Assembly (NCBI GenBank): GCA_030611285.1
Contig: JAUWQC010000041.1
Location: 1 to 7,895 of the forward strand
Source: a bacterium
GTDB taxonomy: Bacteria > Actinomycetota > Humimicrobiia > Humimicrobiales > Humimicrobiaceae
Direction of reading: 5' to 3'
Length of the DNA: 7,895 bases
The notes beneath the pieces are model-generated. The model was given only the letters and a program-made list of their open reading frames with translations, was not told where the DNA came from and searched no databases. The translations under genes and the position numbers were made by a program. Shown in pieces: positions 1-6,212 of the stretch (position 1 is the first letter of the stretch; every line of letters begins with the position of its first letter).

Positions 1-1
1 T

Positions 2-199
2 GAAGCGCCGAATTTTCGCAATTATATTAAAATGGCCTGGAAAAATCTGCATCAAAAATTTGATACGCCTTTGCCCTTTGATCAGTTCTGGAAGCAATCA
101 CTGCAAAAAGGAGGGTATTATAAAAATTTTTACCCCTCTCTCTTTTGCATACTTGCACATTCTCCAGTCCAGGTCCAATCTGAAGGGACTTGCATTTAG
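2..199 (+). pseudogene. Fragment of a molybdopterin oxidoreductase-like gene, cut at a junction
   Basis: An open frame enters from the left edge and stays open for 66 codons to a TAG at 197-199. The first ~43 codons (2-130) read like real protein, with AWKNLHQKF and then FDQFWKQSLQKGGYYKN. The pattern 'F-x-x-F/W-W-x-x-x-L-x-x-G-G' resembles a stretch between the catalytic segments of large bis-MGD molybdopterin oxidoreductases of the Psr/Phs/Qrc type. That family call is from memory of the pattern and is tentative. After about codon 43 the translation overlaps the antisense of polX and looks like a shadow. The real gene is therefore broken where polX is also broken (116-134). It has no start in the window, and its upstream part lies outside. 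Confidence 0.4.
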
Positions 200-1690
200 T
201 TCTATATCCACATCATTTTCCGCTGCTGCATTTATTATCTTTATTATATCCACTCTATAAGGGTCCCTTGCCAGAAGCAGTCTTCCGGTAGGATGGGCTA
301 TCATTGTTGTAAACTTATTTTCAATAGCTCTTATAATTCTATCTGTCATCTGCTCTTCACTCAGGTTGAAACTGGAATGGATTGCAGCAATTATGAAGTC
401 AAATTTAGATAAAATCGGGTCGCTATAATCAAGATTGCCGTCAAGCAGAATGTCTGATTCAATTCCCTTGAATATTTTAAAGCTGGCGCATTTCTGATTT
501 AATTTATCTATTTCTTCCAGGTACTGGTTAATATCATTATCCTTTAATCCACCGGCATAGACGGCTGTCCTGCTGTGCTCGCTTATTCCGGCATATTGGA
601 AACCCATTTTCTGCAGGTAATTGCAGGCCTGTTCAATACTGATATTTCCATCACTATGAGTGGTGTGAATGTGAAATATTCCTTTTATGTCTTTTTCCTC
701 TATCAATTTGGGAAGAGTCTTATTTTTTGCAGCCTCAATCTCCCCATAATTTTCTCTCAGTTCGGGAGGAATCCAATCCATTGAAAAAAAGTTAAAAATA
801 TCAGTCTCATCGGAACATTTAATCAAGTTGCCATTTTTAAAAAGCCCGTATTCGTTCATTTTTATGTTATCTTTTTTGGCTGCAGTCCTCATAGCTGTAT
901 TATGTTCCTTGCTTCCTGTAAAATGATGAAGTGCATAGGGATATTGAAAGTCATCTATGGTTCTTATATCAACATTAATTCCTGATTTTAACCTGATGCT
1001 TGATTTTGTTTCCCCCCTGGCGATTATATCTTCAGCCTCGCTAAGTCCGGTGAAGAAATCCATTACTTTATCCGGGTTGTCTGTGCTTGCAACTATATCT
1101 ATATCCTTTACTATCTCTTTCTTTCTGCGCACACTTCCTGCAAGACTTGACCTATTGACATACTTGAAGTCTTGTATTTTATTGTGGATAACTTCGGCTT
1201 CTTCTATAATATTTGCAAAAAGATACCTGCCTTTGTATTTCTTTAAAACCTCGATTCCTTTTAAGATATTTTCCTGAGTTTTCCTGCCAAAATTAGGCAG
1301 ATCTACAAGTCTGTTTTCTATACAGGCGTATTCCAGCTGGCCAATATTGCTTATCCCCAGGTTGTCGAACAGGTACTTTATTTTTTTAGGTCCCATGGTA
1401 GGAATTGCAAGCATTTCAACAAGCCCCGAAGGAACAGTTTTTTTCAGGTCTTCATAAAATTTTAAGCTCCCGGTATCAAACAGTTCTTTTATCCTTTCGG
1501 CAATATGTTGGCCTATTCCCTTTATTTTCGTAAGGCTGTCTATTTTTAAATCTTTGCCAAAATCAATATCCGATGCCTCAAGAGAACGCACGGAATTCTG
1601 GTAGGCTCTGATTTTAAAAGAATTTTCATCTTTTAGTTCCAGGAGCACACTGATTTCTTTTAGAATTTTTATTACTTCTTCCTTATCCAT
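98..1690 (-). CDS. polX: DNA polymerase X family protein with PHP domain, C-terminally truncated
   Basis: Family X repair polymerase, expected to fill short gaps in base-excision and end-joining repair, fused to a PHP phosphoesterase/3'-5' exonuclease domain. Visible parts in order: N-terminal 8-kDa-like region (1-50); helix-hairpin-helix motifs near KIKGIGQHIAERI (55-67), IPTMGPKKI (96-104) and LPNFGRKTQ (131-139); nucleotidyltransferase motif GSVRRKKE with catalytic D196 and D198; third aspartate D241 in VDIR; nucleotide-binding FTGSKEHN (257-264); linker WIPPELREN; then PHP with H340, H342, D347, H372, E411, H438 and H466. Two PHP positions differ from the usual DLH and DHS: here IFH and SEHS. 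The usual N-T-D-A-H motif and about 47 residues after it are absent. The family sequence ends at I524 and six unrelated residues follow. ATG 1690 fits the family N-terminus (MDKEEVIKIL), but no Shine-Dalgarno is seen. Confidence 0.9.
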   Translation of the reverse strand: MDKEEVIKILKEISVLLELKDENSFKIRAYQNSVRSLEASDIDFGKDLKIDSLTKIKGIGQHIAERIKELFDTGSLKFYEDLKKTVPSGLVEMLAIPTMGPKKIKYLFDNLGISNIGQLEYACIENRLVDLPNFGRKTQENILKGIEVLKKYKGRYLFANIIEEAEVIHNKIQDFKYVNRSSLAGSVRRKKEIVKDIDIVASTDNPDKVMDFFTGLSEAEDIIARGETKSSIRLKSGINVDIRTIDDFQYPYALHHFTGSKEHNTAMRTAAKKDNIKMNEYGLFKNGNLIKCSDETDIFNFFSMDWIPPELRENYGEIEAAKNKTLPKLIEEKDIKGIFHIHTTHSDGNISIEQACNYLQKMGFQYAGISEHSRTAVYAGGLKDNDINQYLEEIDKLNQKCASFKIFKGIESDILLDGNLDYSDPILSKFDFIIAAIHSSFNLSEEQMTDRIIRAIENKFTTMIAHPTGRLLLARDPYRVDIIKIINAAAENDVDIELNASPFRLDLDWRMCKYAKERGVKIFIIPSFLQ

Positions 1691-1728
1691 GACGTCTTTA
1701 ATAAATTTTAATAAATTTTTTAGTATTA

Positions 1729-1742
1729 TTGATTTTAATCAA
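1729..1742. promoter_or_regulatory. FNR/CRP-type palindrome upstream of polX
   Basis: TTGATTTTAATCAA has 6-bp arms around TT and matches the TTGAT-N4-ATCAA box bound by FNR-type members of the CRP/FNR family exactly. It lies 39-52 bases upstream of the polX ATG at 1690, a suitable place for control of that gene. Part of a possible minus-strand -35 (TTGCAA) lies next to it. The site is AT-rich and may be chance; no regulator gene is present in the window. Confidence 0.3.
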
Positions 1743-1780
1743 TTGCAACTTCTTAATTTTACCATTTTTTACAGGAAGTG

Positions 1781-1794
1781 GTGTAATTTTACAC
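1781..1794. promoter_or_regulatory. 14-bp palindrome GTGTAA-TT-TTACAC, operator candidate
   Basis: Perfect 6-bp arms around a TT centre. Together with the base before it, GGTGTAATTT (1780-1789) recurs inverted as AAATTACACC at 2111-2120, inside the presumed toxin promoter. This suggests one protein might bind both places, for example the toxin-antitoxin antitoxin. The palindrome also overlaps the stop codon of the weak minus-strand frame 1789-1950, which is a competing explanation. Confidence 0.25.
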
Positions 1795-2103
1795 TAAATT
1801 TATTGCCCTGATTAAATCCATAATTGCAGGATTATCTATTTCAGTTAGTAGTTTCACGGAATTTACTATACTGGATAGCAATATTTGTGAAACTGATATG
1901 AACCCCAAAATTAATATGCAGTAAAGTATTATTAGCTGATACTGAAGAATTTAAATATTGTTGTAACCCTTTATTTGATGAACAAATTGAGTGTATAAAA
2001 AAGGGAGAATTGTTGCTTCTATTAAATAGGTCTCAAAGATTATATTAAGAAAATATTTAAAAATAGAAAATTGATTATTTATAAATTTGCCTTATGATAA
2101 ATT

Positions 2104-2132
2104 TTATGTTAAATTACACCAAATGATATACA
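2104..2132 (+). promoter_or_regulatory. Putative promoter of the toxin-antitoxin operon
   Basis: A weak -35 TTATGT (2104-2109), a 17-base spacer and a -10 TATACA (2127-2132) lie 40 bases upstream of the toxin start. The spacer holds AAATTACACC (2111-2120), the inverted copy of 1780-1789, where a bound repressor would block RNA polymerase. Autoregulation by the antitoxin is usual for MqsRA operons. Here it is inference. Confidence 0.3.
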
Positions 2133-2171
2133 ATATATGTAAAAATTCAGAGACATCCAAATGGAGTTTTT

Positions 2172-2513
2172 TTGAGAAAGAAAAAGAATGAAGAATTAGA
2201 TAATTTTTTAACAAGACTAAAAGATACCTTAATTCATGGTGGAAATAAAAATCTTATTCTTGTAACAAGAGATAAAAATAATAAAACTATTACCGAGCTT
2301 GGATTTACTAAAAGGAATATTTTTCAAGAGATAATATCTTTAAGTTCTAAAGATTATTATGACGGTCCATTAAATGATAAAGATAATAATGGGATTTTAT
2401 GGACTTTTATAAAGAAGATAAAAGGTAGAAATCTTTATATTAAGATAAAATTAAAAAATACAAAAGATGTAATAGTAATATCATTTCACGAAGCAGAATT
2501 TAATAATATTTAA
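2172..2513 (+). CDS. mqsR: MqsR-family toxin (mRNA interferase-like)
   Basis: The 113-residue product follows the MqsR pattern along its length: helix region (6-22), ELGFTKRNIFQEIISLSSKD (42-61) matching the E. coli ELGLDFDGMCNVIIGLSESD segment, then YY-D-GP, ILWTF (75-79), LYIKIKL (88-94) and the C-terminal ISFHEAEF. MqsR is a RelE-like, ribosome-independent RNase that cuts mRNA mainly at GCU. Of the E. coli residues K56, Q68, Y81 and K96, only the tyrosine is kept (Y89); the others align with D64, T78 and H106. An SFH-type ending is, as I recall, common in a distant MqsR branch, so activity is likely but its specificity is open. The start is a TTG with GGAG (2163-2166) five bases upstream; no in-frame ATG exists upstream before a stop at 2124. 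It is first in the operon, as in mqsRA. Confidence 0.8.
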   Translation: MRKKKNEELDNFLTRLKDTLIHGGNKNLILVTRDKNNKTITELGFTKRNIFQEIISLSSKDYYDGPLNDKDNNGILWTFIKKIKGRNLYIKIKLKNTKDVIVISFHEAEFNNI

Positions 2514-2537
2514 TTTTAACAATATTAAAAAAATATG

Positions 2538-2548
2538 AAGGAGGAGGT
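2538..2548 (+). promoter_or_regulatory. Strong Shine-Dalgarno that decides the antitoxin start
   Basis: AAGGAGGAGGT is near-perfect complement to the 16S rRNA 3' end. It lies immediately after the ATG at 2535, so it cannot serve that codon. It sits 8 bases before an in-frame GTG at 2556, and 17 before ATG 2565. The antitoxin therefore most likely starts at GTG 2556. Confidence 0.75.
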
Positions 2549-2555
2549 AAAACAA

Positions 2556-3548
2556 GTGAGGAAAATGTGCCCTAATTGTGATAAAGAATCACTTGAATAT
2601 ATTAATAAAAGGGAAAAAATAAATATTAGGGGAGAAAATATTGAAGTAGTTGCCAAATATTATAAATGTAAAAACTGCCAGGAAGAATTTGATGATCTTT
2701 ATTTAAAAAATGATTATTATGACAAGGCTTATAGGAAATATCGACAAGAGCACAACCTGATGCAACCTGAAGAAATTAAAAATATTAGAAAAAGGTATAA
2801 ATTAACACAATATGAGATGAGCAATATTTTAGGTTTTGGAGAAGCAACACTTAGTAGATATGAGAATGGAGCATTACAAGATGAAGTGCATGATAATCTG
2901 CTAAAATTTATCAGTAGTTCAAAAAACTTTTTATATCTATTAAATAATGCTAAGAAAAAGTTTAACCAGAAAGATTTTTCGAGAATAGAAAAAAATGCAA
3001 TTGCTTTAAATAATAAAAAGCATAGCCTTTATGAAGAAATTCTTGATGATATTTCAAATTATAAAGAAGATATATTAAGTGGTTTTAAAAAATTTAATAA
3101 AGTCAAAATATTTAATGCTGTTCTTTTCTTTTCTAAAGAAGGTATATTAAAAACAAAATTAAATAAATTATTATTTTATATGGATTTTAAATTCTTTAAA
3201 GAATTTAATATTTCTATAACCGGGCTTAGATATGCTAAATTGCCTTATGGACCTGTTCCTGACAATTTTGGTTTTTTGTATAATATTATGTTAGCGAATA
3301 AATTATTAGATGAAAAAGAAAAATATTACTCAAATGAAATTGTAGGAGAAATTTATTTTGCTTTAGAGAAACCAGATCTAAATATTTTCTCGTTGGATGA
3401 ATTAGAAAATATTTTGAAAGTGGAAAAAATATTTAAAAGTTTTAGCGCTACTAAAATTAAAGATTTTTCTCATAAAGAAGAAGCATGGAAAAAAACTAAG
3501 GATAATAAAATAATTTCTTATAAATATGCTGCTGATTTAAATATATAA
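2556..3548 (+). CDS. MqsA-type zinc finger / HTH / Panacea (SocA-like) antitoxin
   Basis: Antitoxin partner of the upstream MqsR-like toxin; 330 residues from GTG 2556 (337 from ATG 2535, the numbering used here). Three parts are visible. A YgiT/MqsA zinc finger has C12-x2-C15 and C45-x2-C48. An Xre-type HTH (about 78-112) includes RYKLTQYEMSNILGFGEATLSRYENG. A C-terminal Panacea/DUF4065 domain (about 190-335) carries KLNKLLFYMDFKFFKEFNIS, GLRY and PYGPVPDNF. The linker 130-185 is Lys/Asn-rich. Classic MqsA is only about 130 residues (zinc finger plus HTH), so this is MqsA with a hyperpromiscuous neutralisation domain added. The zinc finger would be expected to bind the MqsR toxin and the HTH the operator; what Panacea adds is not evident. 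The gene lies 42 bases after the toxin and ends before a hairpin terminator. Very AT-rich. Confidence 0.85.
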   Translation: MRKMCPNCDKESLEYINKREKINIRGENIEVVAKYYKCKNCQEEFDDLYLKNDYYDKAYRKYRQEHNLMQPEEIKNIRKRYKLTQYEMSNILGFGEATLSRYENGALQDEVHDNLLKFISSSKNFLYLLNNAKKKFNQKDFSRIEKNAIALNNKKHSLYEEILDDISNYKEDILSGFKKFNKVKIFNAVLFFSKEGILKTKLNKLLFYMDFKFFKEFNISITGLRYAKLPYGPVPDNFGFLYNIMLANKLLDEKEKYYSNEIVGEIYFALEKPDLNIFSLDELENILKVEKIFKSFSATKIKDFSHKEEAWKKTKDNKIISYKYAADLNI

Positions 3549-3556
3549 TTTGTAAT

Positions 3557-3584
3557 GTAAAATTTATTTTAAATTTTACTTTTT
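3557..3584 (+). terminator. Intrinsic terminator of the toxin-antitoxin operon
   Basis: A perfect 10-bp stem (GTAAAATTTA / TAAATTTTAC) with a TTT loop is followed by TTTTT (3580-3584), nine bases after the antitoxin stop. The stem is AT-rich but uninterrupted, and the T-run is in the correct orientation for the plus-strand operon. Confidence 0.7.
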
Positions 3585-3589
3585 ATCCA

Positions 3590-3626
3590 TAAAAAAACGA
3601 AAGTCTTCTGATAGCCTTTATTTTTT
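3590..3626 (-). terminator. Possible bidirectional terminator between antitoxin and pcm
   Basis: The element AAAG-t-CT...AG-c-CTTT (3600-3619) is flanked by a run of seven A on the left and six T on the right. On the minus strand the hairpin is followed by CGTTTTTTT, suiting the end of pcm (stop at 3650). The stem is short with one mismatch, so this is weak. Confidence 0.35.
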
Positions 3627-3649
3627 CTGTTCTGCCAATTTTACTATCT

Positions 3650-4315
3650 TTAACTGCTTCTGGTTAAAGGTACAAAAGCTACATCACATAAACCTATTTT
3701 TTTAATCCTGGTGCCGCGTTTAATTACCTTATAAAGTGTCTGATTCCAGCTTGAAGGACCGACAGGAATCACCATAATTCCGCCATCTTTTAATTGTTTA
3801 ATGAATGGTTGGGGAATATGGTCGGGTGCCGCGGTAACAATTATTCTGTCATACGGCGCGTATTTTTCCCATCCAAGGTAGCCATCGTGGTTACTCATTT
3901 TTACATTTTTACATTTTTTAAGTAATTCTTTATTTTTTTTATAAAGTGAAGTAATTATTTCCACTGTGTAGACTTCTTTTGTTATTGCAGCAAGTAATGC
4001 CACCTGATAACCAGAACCGGTGCCAATTTCTAGAACCTTTTCATTTCCGGTTAGCTCCAGACTTTCAGTCATAAGAGCAACAATATACGGTTGCGATATT
4101 GTCTGTCCGAATCCAATGGGAAGCGGTCTATCTTCATAAGCTGAGTCTTTATATGCTTTATCTACAAAAATATCGCGGGGTACTTTTCTTAATGCATCCA
4201 GGACCTTTTTATCTTTAATTCCCCTGGAAATAATCTGGTTCTGGATCATATTGTTCCGGAGCAGTTGATATTTCTGTATATCTGAGGATTTGGTATTCTT
4301 ATTTGATCTTATCAT
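3650..4315 (-). CDS. pcm: Protein-L-isoaspartate O-methyltransferase
   Basis: Cytosolic SAM-dependent repair enzyme that methylates L-isoaspartyl residues in aged proteins so they can revert to aspartate. All family signatures are present: RPLPIGFGQTISQP (63-76) with the substrate-binding serine S74; SAM-binding motif VLEIGTGSGYQVA (94-106); acidic E119 after strand 2; DGYLGW (144-149); DRIIVTAAPDHIP (156-168); and GGIMVIPVG (178-186). The length of 221 is close to the usual ~210, with ten extra polar residues at the N-terminus. ATG 4315 has no Shine-Dalgarno; a start at the methionine of NNMIQNQI (M23) would still leave the catalytic core. It is divergent from the second polX across 75 bases. 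Both are damage-repair functions, but a shared regulon is inference. Confidence 0.95.
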   Translation of the reverse strand: MIRSNKNTKSSDIQKYQLLRNNMIQNQIISRGIKDKKVLDALRKVPRDIFVDKAYKDSAYEDRPLPIGFGQTISQPYIVALMTESLELTGNEKVLEIGTGSGYQVALLAAITKEVYTVEIITSLYKKNKELLKKCKNVKMSNHDGYLGWEKYAPYDRIIVTAAPDHIPQPFIKQLKDGGIMVIPVGPSSWNQTLYKVIKRGTRIKKIGLCDVAFVPLTRSS

Positions 4316-4343
4316 AACTTGTGGTGTTTTGTGATATAATAAC

Positions 4344-4373
4344 TTGTTTTAAATGTTAACATATTATTATAAC
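4344..4373 (+). promoter_or_regulatory. Putative polX2 promoter in the pcm/polX2 divergent spacer
   Basis: TTGTTT (4344-4349), an 18-base spacer and TATAAC (4368-4373) would start transcription about 10 bases before ATG 4391, giving an almost leaderless mRNA. That agrees with the lack of a Shine-Dalgarno there. The inverted pair TATAATAA (4335-4342) / TTATTATA (4364-4371) lies in the same spacer, so a matching AT-rich -10 for pcm on the minus strand is likely nearby. A GTTAAC palindrome lies between them at 4355-4360. Confidence 0.4.
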
Positions 4374-4390
4374 ATAGAAAATATTATAAA

Positions 4391-6208
4391 ATGATTAATT
4401 TAAAACTGGCAAATATACTTACAGATATTGCAGAAATTAAAAAATCCAGCCCTGATGATAAAAATATGTTATTGAGTCTCATAATAGCAGCGCGAACACT
4501 TAGAGATAATCCTGAAAGCATTGAGAAAATCTATAGCAGCGGAAAACTTAAGAAACTCATCGGTATGGATGAACCGGCATATAAACTTATAAAGGAATAT
4601 CTGGATACCGGAAGTATTGGATTGTATGAGGAGTTAAAATCGAAATATTCCGAAAATTTAATAAGGCTGGTAAGAATAAGCGGGATGGGGAAAAAGAGAA
4701 TGTTTAAAATCTATGATACTTTTAATATCAAAAGCCTGAAAGATCTAAAAGATAAGCTGGTAGATAATAACAGAATTGCTGATGTCCTTGCAGAAGGTGG
4801 TTCAGGAAAAAATAAGGCAGGTGAATCTTATACTGAAAGGCTTAAGCAATCGCTGGATTATATGGAAAGCATAAAGGGGATGTTCCCCAGATGGCAAGTT
4901 GAACTCTATTTAGATGAAATAAAAAATAGTCTTTATAAAATTAAAGATATAAAAAGATTTGTTTTTGTTGGTTCCCTGAGGAGAAAGAAATCTATAGTAA
5001 AAGATATAGACATACTTATACAGCCTTATTTTAACAATCTGTTATATGATTTTGAAAGAAGCGAGAAACTACTGGGAGAAATCCAATCACTTAATTTTAT
5101 AAAAAGATTGGTAAGCAGTGACATAAGGAAAGAAAATATAAGTGCAAGATTTGAAACTGTTTTTGGAATAGAAATTGAGTTTATTATAAGCAGCGCTAAA
5201 AATTGGGCTGTAGATATGTTGTATACCACTGGAAGTAAAAAGCATATAAAAAAATTAGAAAGAGTAGCACAGAAAAAAGGGTATTTTAAAAGTGGAAGAA
5301 TAGATACCGCTGGTTTTTCTGAAAACAGCGGAGAAGTGACAGGAAATTATCTACCAGTTGATGAGGACTTTTATGAGAAAAATATTTACAGCAGGTTGAA
5401 TTTACAATATATACCTCCGGAGCTGAGAGAGGATCTTGGAGAAATAGAGCTGGCGGAGAATTTTCTGGTGCCATCGCTTCTGACCATGGAAGATATAAAA
5501 GGTGATCTTCATATTCATTCCAGATGGAGTGATGGAATTATAAGTCTCCATGATATGATTGAAAGAGTAAAAAAATTTAATTATGAATATATAGCGATCA
5601 CCGATCACTCAGAGAGCAATTATTATGGCAGGGGCCTGGATGCTAAAAAATTGCAGGAAAAAATAAATTATATTAATAAATTAAAATCAAGATTTAAAGA
5701 TTTTTATATTTTAATGGGTTCAGAAATCGAAATTAAGGGAGTTGGTAAATTAGATTATCCTGAAAATATAATCAAAAAAATGGATATCGCAATTGGTTCG
5801 ATACATTCATCCTTTTTAAATACCAGAGCTGAGAATACAGCCAGAACAGTCAGTGCAATTGAAAATAGGTACATTGACTTTATTGCGCATCCTACAGGAG
5901 TAGTTTTTGGAAACAGAGCGCCCTATTCTATTGATGTTGACAGGTTGATTTCAGCAGCGGCTGAGAATAATAAAGCTCTGGAAATAAATTCATATTTTTT
6001 AAGAATGGATCTTAATGAACAAAATGCCCGTAAAGCCGGAGAGGTGGGGGTAAAAGTGGTTATAAATACGGATGCTCACCGTCCCAATAATATGGATATG
6101 GTAAGACTGGGAGTAGATGTTGCCAGAAGAGCGGGACTCCAGAAAAAAGATGTATTAAATGCGCTTACGCTTAAGGAATTAAAGGTGTGGAAGAAGCAAA
6201 GAAGTTAG
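4391..6208 (+). CDS. polX: Second PolX/PHP protein, polymerase site altered, PHP site intact
   Basis: Paralogue of the polX at the left end, 605 residues against a usual ~570. The N-terminal part is divergent: only the second HhH is clear (VRISGMGKKRM, 94-104). The nucleotidyltransferase motif VGSLRRKKSIVKDIDIL keeps D205 and D207. The third catalytic aspartate aligns with E263 (GIEIEFI), the following arginine is Ile, and the nucleotide-binding motif reads TGSKKHI instead of TGSKEHN. Polymerase activity is therefore doubtful. The PHP domain (about 369-600) is complete: GDLHIHSRWSDG (D372, H374, H376, D381), ITDHSES (D405, H406), E445, H472, AHPTG (H500), E531 and NTDAH (D561, H563). It should bind three metals and act as a 3'-5' exonuclease or AP/phosphoesterase. 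ATG 4391 is the first methionine after the promoter; no Shine-Dalgarno. It ends 4 bases before the convergent pflX stop, with no terminator seen. Confidence 0.88.
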   Translation: MINLKLANILTDIAEIKKSSPDDKNMLLSLIIAARTLRDNPESIEKIYSSGKLKKLIGMDEPAYKLIKEYLDTGSIGLYEELKSKYSENLIRLVRISGMGKKRMFKIYDTFNIKSLKDLKDKLVDNNRIADVLAEGGSGKNKAGESYTERLKQSLDYMESIKGMFPRWQVELYLDEIKNSLYKIKDIKRFVFVGSLRRKKSIVKDIDILIQPYFNNLLYDFERSEKLLGEIQSLNFIKRLVSSDIRKENISARFETVFGIEIEFIISSAKNWAVDMLYTTGSKKHIKKLERVAQKKGYFKSGRIDTAGFSENSGEVTGNYLPVDEDFYEKNIYSRLNLQYIPPELREDLGEIELAENFLVPSLLTMEDIKGDLHIHSRWSDGIISLHDMIERVKKFNYEYIAITDHSESNYYGRGLDAKKLQEKINYINKLKSRFKDFYILMGSEIEIKGVGKLDYPENIIKKMDIAIGSIHSSFLNTRAENTARTVSAIENRYIDFIAHPTGVVFGNRAPYSIDVDRLISAAAENNKALEINSYFLRMDLNEQNARKAGEVGVKVVINTDAHRPNNMDMVRLGVDVARRAGLQKKDVLNALTLKELKVWKKQRS

Positions 6209-6212
6209 CTGT

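Larger units (their letters stand above)
1691..2171. other. Gene-poor spacer with two palindromes and two weak open frames
   Basis: A 480-base spacer between divergent polX (-) and the toxin gene (+). It holds a tandem pair of TTTAATAAAT (1697-1716), two 14-bp palindromes (1729-1742 and 1781-1794), and the toxin promoter at its right end. Two open stretches lack convincing starts. On the minus strand, 1789-1950 encodes 53 residues with a hydrophobic run (LIILYCILILGFISVSQILL) and the tail NPAIMDLIRAINLV; its only upstream start choice is a TTG before GFISVS. On the plus strand, 1902-2048 encodes 48 residues including NPLFDEQIECIKKGELLLLL, with no start codon. Either could be a relic of a small gene. 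They overlap for about 50 bases, so at most one is real there. I recognise neither. Confidence 0.4.

Noticed and set aside
1..130. PolX truncation caused by a simple frameshift
   Set aside because: None of the three minus-strand frames past the break restores the expected TDAH motif or the PolX tail, and the plus strand offers a different protein-like frame.
60..260. Plus-strand ATG frame of 66 codons
   Set aside because: Its sequence is low-complexity Ser/Ile/Phe text antisense to polX. The protein-like frame in this area is the one starting at position 2.
957..1277. 106-codon plus-strand frame inside polX
   Set aside because: Antisense shadow of the catalytic core of polX, with hydrophobic-biased composition and no family pattern. 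The same applies to 575-784.
1697..1716. Tandem TTTAATAAAT pair as a repeat array or iteron
   Set aside because: Only two copies of an AT-only word; chance is enough to explain it and nothing nearby suggests an origin.
2161..2175. ATG 2161 as toxin start
   Set aside because: It is out of frame and reaches TGA after four codons. GGAG just inside it serves TTG 2172.
5026..5608. Three minus-strand frames inside polX2
   Set aside because: Shadows of a well-conserved PolX/PHP reading frame on the plus strand.
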